From Acidicaldus organivorans (GTDB lineage: Bacteria; Pseudomonadota; Alphaproteobacteria; Acetobacterales; Acetobacteraceae), in the NCBI GenBank assembly GCA_000759655.1, contig KN173929.1, forward strand, positions 27,816-57,492: a stretch of 29,677 nucleotides of DNA. Direction: 5' to 3'. A model generated the notes under the pieces. The model did not search any database and was not told where the DNA came from. It saw only the letters and a list, made by a program, of their open reading frames with translations. Made by a program: the position numbers and the translations under genes. Below, piece by piece: positions 25,276 through 29,677 of the stretch; position 1 is the first letter of the stretch; each line of letters starts with the position of its first letter.

Positions 25276-26729
25276 CCACCCCCCAGCACCCTCCGCAGCA
25301 CCTCATTGACCAGGGCGGGATTGCCCTTGCCCGCCATGCGCTTCATCACCTGGCCCACGAAGTAGCCGAAGAGTTTCTCCTTGCCGCTTTTGTACTCGGC
25401 AACCTTGTCGGCGTTGGCGGCGAGCACCTCGGCGACCGCCTGCTCGATGGCGGCGGTGTCGGTGACCTGGCGCAGGCCCCGTTTCTCGACGATGGCGCGG
25501 GCGCCCTCGCCGGTCTCCACCATGATCTCGAACACCTCCTTGGCGATGCGGCCGCTAATGGTGCCGTCGGTGAGGAGATCGAGGAGTTCGCCGAGGCCCT
25601 CGGCCGCGACGGGGGGGTCCTCGATGCTGCGCCCGGTGCGGTTGAGGGCGGCGAAGAGGTCGCCGATCATCCAGTTGGCAGCGAGTTTGGGATCACGCCC
25701 GCGCGCCAGTTTCTCGTAGTAATCGGCGGTCGCCGCCTCGGCGACGAGCAGGCCCGCGTCATAGGCGGGAAGCCCATACTGCTCCATGAAGCGCCGCTTC
25801 TTGGCGTCAGGGAGCTCGGGCAGCGTCCGGCGGAGCTCCTCGACCCAGGCCGCATCGATGACGAGGGGGACGAGATCGGGGTCGGGGAAGTAGCGGTAGT
25901 CGTGGGCGTCCTCCTTGCTCCGCATGCTGCGGGTGATGCCGCGGCCGGGCTCGAAGAGGCGCGTCTCCTGCTCGACCACGCCGCCCTCTTCCCAGATCGC
26001 GATCTGCCGCCGCGCCTCGGCCTCGATCGCCTGCATGACGAACCGCACCGAATTGACGTTCTTCACCTCGCAGCGGGTGCGGAATCCCTCGCCCGGACGG
26101 CGCACCGAGACGTTGACGTCGGCCCTGAGCGAGCCCTCCTCCATGTTGCCGTCGCAGGTGCCGAGATAGCGGAGGATGGTGCGGAGCTTGCGGAGATAGG
26201 CCCCCGCCTCCTCGGGGCTACGCATGTCGGGTTCGCTCACGATCTCCATCAGCGCCACTCCGGCGCGGTTGAGATCGATCAGCGTCTTGGTCGGGTGCTG
26301 ATCATGGAGCGACTTCCCCGCATCCTGTTCGAGATGGAGCCGGGTGATGCCGATCCGCCGCGTCGAGCCATCCGAGAGTTCGATCTCGATCTCGCCCTTG
26401 CCCACGATCGGGTGCTGATACTGGCTGATCTGATAGCCCGCCGGGAGGTCGGCGTAGAAATAGTTCTTGCGGTCGAAACGTGACCAGAGATTGATCTCGG
26501 CGTTGAGGCCGAGCCCGGTGCGGATGGCCTGGGCCACGCATTCGCGATTGATCACCGGCAGCATGCCGGGAAAGGCGGCGTCGATCAGGCTCACCTGATG
26601 GTTGGGCTCACCGCCGAAGGCGGTCGCCGCGCCCGAAAAAAGTTTGGCCTGCGAAATGACCTGGGCGTGCACCTCAAGCCCGATCACCACTTCCCACGGG
26701 CCGGTCTTGCCTTCGATGACATATCCCAT
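25272..26729 (-). CDS. gatB: Asp-tRNA(Asn)/Glu-tRNA(Gln) amidotransferase subunit B
   Basis: GatB binds the misacylated tRNA and phosphorylates the Glu or Asp side chain for amidation by ammonia from GatA. 485 residues, full length. [10 protein letters not shown] near the N-terminus and the later signatures [41 protein letters not shown] and [12 protein letters not shown] are intact. The C-terminal YqeY-like tail domain ends in [15 protein letters not shown]. It begins 3 bases after gatA and ends in an ATGA overlap with the TRAP permease. The presence of GatCAB means that this organism makes Gln-tRNA, Asn-tRNA or both by the indirect route. Confidence 0.98.
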   Translation of the reverse strand: MGYVIEGKTGPWEVVIGLEVHAQVISQAKLFSGAATAFGGEPNHQVSLIDAAFPGMLPVINRECVAQAIRTGLGLNAEINLWSRFDRKNYFYADLPAGYQISQYQHPIVGKGEIEIELSDGSTRRIGITRLHLEQDAGKSLHDQHPTKTLIDLNRAGVALMEIVSEPDMRSPEEAGAYLRKLRTILRYLGTCDGNMEEGSLRADVNVSVRRPGEGFRTRCEVKNVNSVRFVMQAIEAEARRQIAIWEEGGVVEQETRLFEPGRGITRSMRSKEDAHDYRYFPDPDLVPLVIDAAWVEELRRTLPELPDAKKRRFMEQYGLPAYDAGLLVAEAATADYYEKLARGRDPKLAANWMIGDLFAALNRTGRSIEDPPVAAEGLGELLDLLTDGTISGRIAKEVFEIMVETGEGARAIVEKRGLRQVTDTAAIEQAVAEVLAANADKVAEYKSGKEKLFGYFVGQVMKRMAGKGNPALVNEVLRRVLGGG

Positions 26730-26732
26730 GGT

Positions 26733-28211
26733 TCACTCCTGAGCGGCAAGCGCGGGACGGGCCGCGAAACCAGCGCTCTCCTCGAGGGCGCGCCCCACCG
26801 CGATGATCCCCTCCTCGTCGAAGGGGCGGCCGATCACCTGAAGCCCGAGCGGCAGGCCTTGCGCATCGGTGCCGCAGGGGACGGAAAGGGCAGGAAGCCC
26901 GGCAAGGCTCGCCGGCACGGTGAAGACGTCGTTGAGATACATCGTCACCGGATCGTCCATTTTCTCACCGAGGGGGAAGGCCGCGGACGGCGCGGTCGGA
27001 GTGAGCAGCGCATCGACCTCGCGGAAGGCCTCGGTGAAATCGCGAAGGATGAGGGAGCGCACTTTCTGGGCGCGGAGATAATAGGCGTCGTAATAGCCCG
27101 CCGAAAGCACGTAGGTGCCGATCAGGATGCGGCGTTTCACCTCCGCCCCGAAGCCCGCGGCGCGGGTCTTCTCATACATCTCGGTGAGATCCTCGGCCGG
27201 CACGCGAAGCCCGTACCGCACCCCGTCATAGCGGGCGAGATTGGAGGAACACTCGGCGGGGGCCACGATGTAATAGGTGGGGAGCGCGTGAGGCGTGTGG
27301 GGGAGCGAAACCTCGCGGATCTCGGCCCCCGCCGTCTCGAGCCAGGCCGCGCCTTTTTCCCAAAGGGCGAGGATCTCGGGAGGCATTCCCTCGACCCGGT
27401 ATTCCTTGGGGATGCCGATCCTGAGGCCGCGCACGCTGCGTTTGAGCGCCTCGGCAAAGGGCGGCACGGGCTCTTCGGCCGAGGTGCTGTCCTTGGGATC
27501 GAAGCCCGCCATCACTTCGAGCAGGATGGCGCAATCCTCGACGGTGCGCGCCATCGGCCCCGCCTGGTCGAGCGAGGAGGCAAAGGCGACGATGCCGTAA
27601 CGCGAGCAGCGGCCATAGGTCGGCTTGATCCCGGCGATGCCGCAGAACGCCGCGGGCTGGCGGATCGAGCCCCCCGTATCGGTGCCGGTCGCGCCAAGCG
27701 CGAGCCGTGCCGCCACGGCCGCCGCCGAGCCGCCCGAGGAGCCGCCCGGGGTGAGCGGGCGGGGATCATCCGGGCGCTGCCAGGGGCTCACCGCCGGGCC
27801 GAAGGCGGAGGTGATGTTGGAAGAGCCCATGGCGAATTCGTCGAGATTGGTCTTGCCGAGAAAGACCGCCCCCGCCGCCTTGAGCTTCGCCGTCACCGTG
27901 CTCTCGTAAGGCGGGATGAAATTCTCGAGCATGCGGCTCGCCGCGGTGGTGCGCACCCCTTCGGTGCAGAAAAGGTCCTTGATGGCGAGCGGCAGCCCGT
28001 CGAGCGGCAGCGCCTCGCCGCGGGCGAGCCGCTCATCGGCGGCCTTGGCCTGGGCGAGGGCGAGTTCGGGGGTGAGGGTGATGAAGGCGTTGAGCTTGGG
28101 CTGCAACGCTTCGATGGCGCGGAGATGGGCCTCGGTGAGTTCGCGCGCCGAGACCTCGCGGGCACGGAGCTTCTTTCGCGCTTCGGCGAGGGTGAGATCG
28201 GTGAGGCTCAT
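26733..28211 (-). CDS. gatA: Asp-tRNA(Asn)/Glu-tRNA(Gln) amidotransferase subunit A
   Basis: Glutaminase subunit of the amidotransferase, amidase-signature family, 492 residues. The Ser-cis-Ser-Lys triad is present: Lys78 in PLAIKDLF, Ser158 in [15 protein letters not shown], and nucleophile Ser182 in [40 protein letters not shown] follows as usual. Start ATG 28211 is one base after the gatC stop; an in-frame upstream start would run back through gatC and is not favoured. It transfers ammonia to GatB, and both act with GatC in the cytoplasm. Confidence 0.98.
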   Translation of the reverse strand: MSLTDLTLAEARKKLRAREVSARELTEAHLRAIEALQPKLNAFITLTPELALAQAKAADERLARGEALPLDGLPLAIKDLFCTEGVRTTAASRMLENFIPPYESTVTAKLKAAGAVFLGKTNLDEFAMGSSNITSAFGPAVSPWQRPDDPRPLTPGGSSGGSAAAVAARLALGATGTDTGGSIRQPAAFCGIAGIKPTYGRCSRYGIVAFASSLDQAGPMARTVEDCAILLEVMAGFDPKDSTSAEEPVPPFAEALKRSVRGLRIGIPKEYRVEGMPPEILALWEKGAAWLETAGAEIREVSLPHTPHALPTYYIVAPAECSSNLARYDGVRYGLRVPAEDLTEMYEKTRAAGFGAEVKRRILIGTYVLSAGYYDAYYLRAQKVRSLILRDFTEAFREVDALLTPTAPSAAFPLGEKMDDPVTMYLNDVFTVPASLAGLPALSVPCGTDAQGLPLGLQVIGRPFDEEGIIAVGRALEESAGFAARPALAAQE

Positions 28212-28212
28212 C

Positions 28213-28500
28213 TCATTCCACCACTTTGGGGACGACGAAATAATCGCCGAGGCGCTCGGGGGCGTTGGCGAGGACCTTCTCCGGGATGCCGCCATCGTCG
28301 ATGACGTCCTCGCGCATGCGGAGCGCCATGCTTACCGGCCCGGTGAGCGGCGGGATCTCCGCGACGTCGAGCGCGGCGAGCTGCTCGACCCAGCCGAGAA
28401 TGGTGTTGAGCTCGGCGGCGAGCTTCGGCAGTTCATCATCCTCGACCCGGATGCGGGCGAGATGGGCGATCCGGCGGACGGTCTCGAAATCGAGGGACAT
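28213..28500 (-). CDS. gatC: Asp-tRNA(Asn)/Glu-tRNA(Gln) amidotransferase subunit C
   Basis: Small subunit (95 residues) that wraps around GatA and GatB and stabilises the complex. Family features are [18 protein letters not shown] at the N-terminus, [16 protein letters not shown], and a C-terminus with [11 protein letters not shown] and [19 protein letters not shown]. It is the first gene of the minus-strand run gatC-gatA-gatB. The start at 28500 has no good Shine-Dalgarno; the upstream bases are instead part of a 16-17-bp repeat array, so initiation may be weak or regulated. Confidence 0.97.
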   Translation of the reverse strand: MSLDFETVRRIAHLARIRVEDDELPKLAAELNTILGWVEQLAALDVAEIPPLTGPVSMALRMREDVIDDGGIPEKVLANAPERLGDYFVVPKVVE

Positions 28501-28501
28501 T

Positions 28502-28566
28502 TCGGTCTCTGTGAGGATCGGTCTCTAGGAGAGTTCGGTTTCCGTGGGAACAGGTCTCTGCGGAGG
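28502..28566. repeat. Four degenerate 16-17-bp tandem repeats upstream of gatC
   Basis: GGTCTCT recurs at 28504, 28520 and 28553, with the variant GGTTTCC at 28537, so units are spaced 16, 17 and 16 bases apart. On the transcript of gatC they read AGAGACC. The array fills the 5' region right up to the gatC start and lies between gatC and divergent ruvX. Confidence 0.8.
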
Positions 28567-28655
28567 CTCTTTGGAGAGGGCACGAAACGGTAAAAGAAGG
28601 CACGCCCCGCGCGCCGCTCTTGGCCGCAGGCCGCTTTCCGACCATAACCGCCGCC

Positions 28656-29240
28656 ATGACGACACGCAACCCGGAGCCTTCCGCCGCCGTCCCCTACGAC
28701 GCCCGCGCCGCGCTCTCTGCCTTCGCCGCGCGGCTTCCCGAGCGCGGACGGCTCCTCGGCCTCGATCCCGGCAGCAAACGGCTGGGGCTTGCCCTTTCCG
28801 ACCGCGCCCGGCGGCTTGCCACGGCGCACGCGGTGTGGCCGCGCGAGAAGCTCGCCCTCCTCCTTCCCCGCTTCGCCCGGCTGGTGGCGGAAGAGAACGT
28901 CGCGGGGCTGGTCGTCGGTCTTCCCCTCTCGCTCTCGGGCGATGTCGGCCCCGCCGCGCAGGCGGCGCACGACTGGGGAGAGGCGCTCGCCGCGGGGCTC
29001 GCCGCGGCAAGAGGCGCGCCCCTTCCGCTCCTTTTCTGGGATGAGCGGCTCTCCACCGCGGCAGTGAGCCGGATGATGATCGCGGAATTCGATCTCAGCC
29101 GCCGCAAGCGCGCCGCCCAGGTCGATGCGGCGGCGGCGGCCTATCTCCTGCAGGGCGCGCTCGATGCGCTTGCCCACCTCGCCCGGCCCGCTCCTGATCT
29201 CCTCCCTAGGGAGAAGGCGCCTCAGGACTTGCCGAGATAA
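28656..29240 (+). CDS. ruvX: Putative pre-16S rRNA nuclease / Holliday junction resolvase-like protein RuvX (YqgF)
   Basis: RNase H-fold nuclease of the YqgF/RuvX family; E. coli YqgF takes part in 16S rRNA 5'-end maturation. Core motifs are LLGLDPGSKRLGLALSD with catalytic Asp37, GLVVGLPLSLSGD, LFWDERLSTAAVSRMM, and a final Asp in AAQVDAAAAAYLLQ. ATG 28656 gives 194 residues, longer than the usual 140-165 because of about 30 N-terminal residues rich in Ala, Arg and Pro and a C-terminal tail. A TTG at 28620 would extend it further without support. It is divergent from gatC, and its last 19 bases overlap the convergent hypothetical gene. Confidence 0.93.
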   Translation: MTTRNPEPSAAVPYDARAALSAFAARLPERGRLLGLDPGSKRLGLALSDRARRLATAHAVWPREKLALLLPRFARLVAEENVAGLVVGLPLSLSGDVGPAAQAAHDWGEALAAGLAAARGAPLPLLFWDERLSTAAVSRMMIAEFDLSRRKRAAQVDAAAAAYLLQGALDALAHLARPAPDLLPREKAPQDLPR

Positions 29241-29677
29241 GAGGCGAGCAGGCGGGTATAGAGGCCAAGACGCGCCTCGAGTTCGGGCGGCACCTGGCAG
29301 GCGTAGCGGATGGTCTCGCCGATGTCGTGGTAGGAGCGCACGAGCAGATCGTGCCGCTCGCTGATCCCGGCCCGGTCATCGGCAGCGAGCGTGGGCGGGG
29401 GATGGGCGAGCGTCTCCTCGTCGTCCTCGATTCGCTTGGCGAGCAGGCGCTGACGGTGGCCGAGATCCTCGAGCTTGGTGATGACGTCTCCCCGCTCTTC
29501 GTTGGTCGCGGCGACGAGACCCGCGGCGAGAAGGGGAATTTTCTGCGCCCGTTCCGAGGGCGGCAGTTTTTCGACGTAGGATTTGAGCTCCGCGAGCCCC
29601 TCCTCGGCGGGAGTGTCGCGCGGGGTGATGGTCTCGATCAGCTTTTCCATCGCCTCGTCCTGGCGCCAGTCGGCGCC
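29222..29677 (-). CDS. Hypothetical protein (5' end open at window edge)
   Basis: Not recognised. The frame is open from the window edge to a stop at 29222. The first ATG inside is at 29650 (142 residues), but nine further in-frame codons before it (reading ADWRQDEA) look coding, so the gene may start outside the window. The product is helical, Leu/Glu/Arg-rich and charged, without membrane segments, signal peptide, or Cys motif; one Cys sits in YACQVPPELEARLGLYTRLL. It may be a small coiled or helical-bundle protein. It converges on ruvX with a 19-base overlap. Confidence 0.65.
   Translation of the reverse strand, partial: GADWRQDEAMEKLIETITPRDTPAEEGLAELKSYVEKLPPSERAQKIPLLAAGLVAATNEERGDVITKLEDLGHRQRLLAKRIEDDEETLAHPPPTLAADDRAGISERHDLLVRSYHDIGETIRYACQVPPELEARLGLYTRLLASYLGKS

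Noticed and set aside
23188..25365. Plus-strand open frame of 725 codons opposite the TRAP permease
   Set aside because: Antisense of a membrane protein gives highly charged His/Arg/Glu/Gly-rich sequence; no domain.
26598..28304. Plus-strand open frame of 568 codons opposite gatA
   Set aside because: Antisense shadow of gatA, whose catalytic triad is intact.
29202..29213. Perfect 12-bp palindrome CTCCCTAGGGAG near the end of ruvX
   Set aside because: Inside coding sequence, no loop, no T-tract, and no repeat partner elsewhere; likely chance.

Overview
This 29.7-kb window is very GC-rich chromosomal DNA. Gene content and order suggest an alphaproteobacterium, probably Rhodospirillales and possibly Acetobacteraceae-like; this is an inference from gene order and GC, not a phylogeny. 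The supporting signs are a serC-serA operon with a structured leader, a SUV3-like helicase / S4-domain protein / FdxA / CarD run, an intracellular PhaZ, GatCAB divergent from ruvX, and a three-subunit-style lipid or acid catabolic gene set. There are no rRNA or tRNA genes, insertion sequences, prophage genes or CRISPR arrays. Coding density is high and no gene-free stretch exceeds about 240 bases.

Layout. (1) 1-3771, minus: the 3' part of an RND efflux operon, with a membrane-fusion protein followed by an MdtB/MdtC-like pump cut by the window edge. (2) 3866-6725, minus: serC then serA, the first two serine-biosynthesis steps from 3-phosphoglycerate, closed by a hairpin terminator and preceded by an AT-rich divergent region resembling the known alphaproteobacterial serC leader. 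(3) 6966-8300, plus: an intracellular polyhydroxyalkanoate depolymerase. (4) 8355-12580, plus: helicase, Hsp15-like S4 protein, 7Fe ferredoxin and CarD-type regulator, with a strong terminator between the last two. (5) 12756-17556 and on to 19112, plus: a serine hydrolase of the beta-lactamase/esterase fold, argG, an LrgA/LrgB pair, and two sugar kinases (PfkB and FGGY families). (6) 28500 down to 19097, minus: gatC-gatA-gatB, a fused DctQM TRAP permease, two acyl-CoA dehydrogenase subunits, a CaiB-type CoA-transferase and a tyrosine phosphatase. Most joints are ATGA overlaps or gaps of 1-12 bases, so this looks like one long eight-gene transcription unit. (7) 28656-29677: ruvX on plus, then a converging partial hypothetical gene.

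How the genes may work together. GatCAB makes Gln-tRNA(Gln)/Asn-tRNA(Asn) by transamidation and is housekeeping. Behind it sits a plausible uptake and activation module: the TRAP permease could bring in an organic acid, the CaiB-type enzyme could load CoA, and the two-subunit acyl-CoA dehydrogenase could oxidise it. The periplasmic DctP partner is not in the window, and the substrate cannot be read from sequence.

The most striking signal not explained by gene calls is a recurrence of short tandem duplications. One is a 123-bp near-identical in-frame duplication inside the helicase. Three others are 12-15-bp in-frame duplications in the helicase, S4 protein and CarD. Four more 15-19-bp tandem repeats lie at gene borders, two of them straddling a stop codon. 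No clearly new defence or enzymatic system is evident; the best candidates for follow-up are these repeats, the serC leader and the GatCAB-coupled transport/CoA operon.
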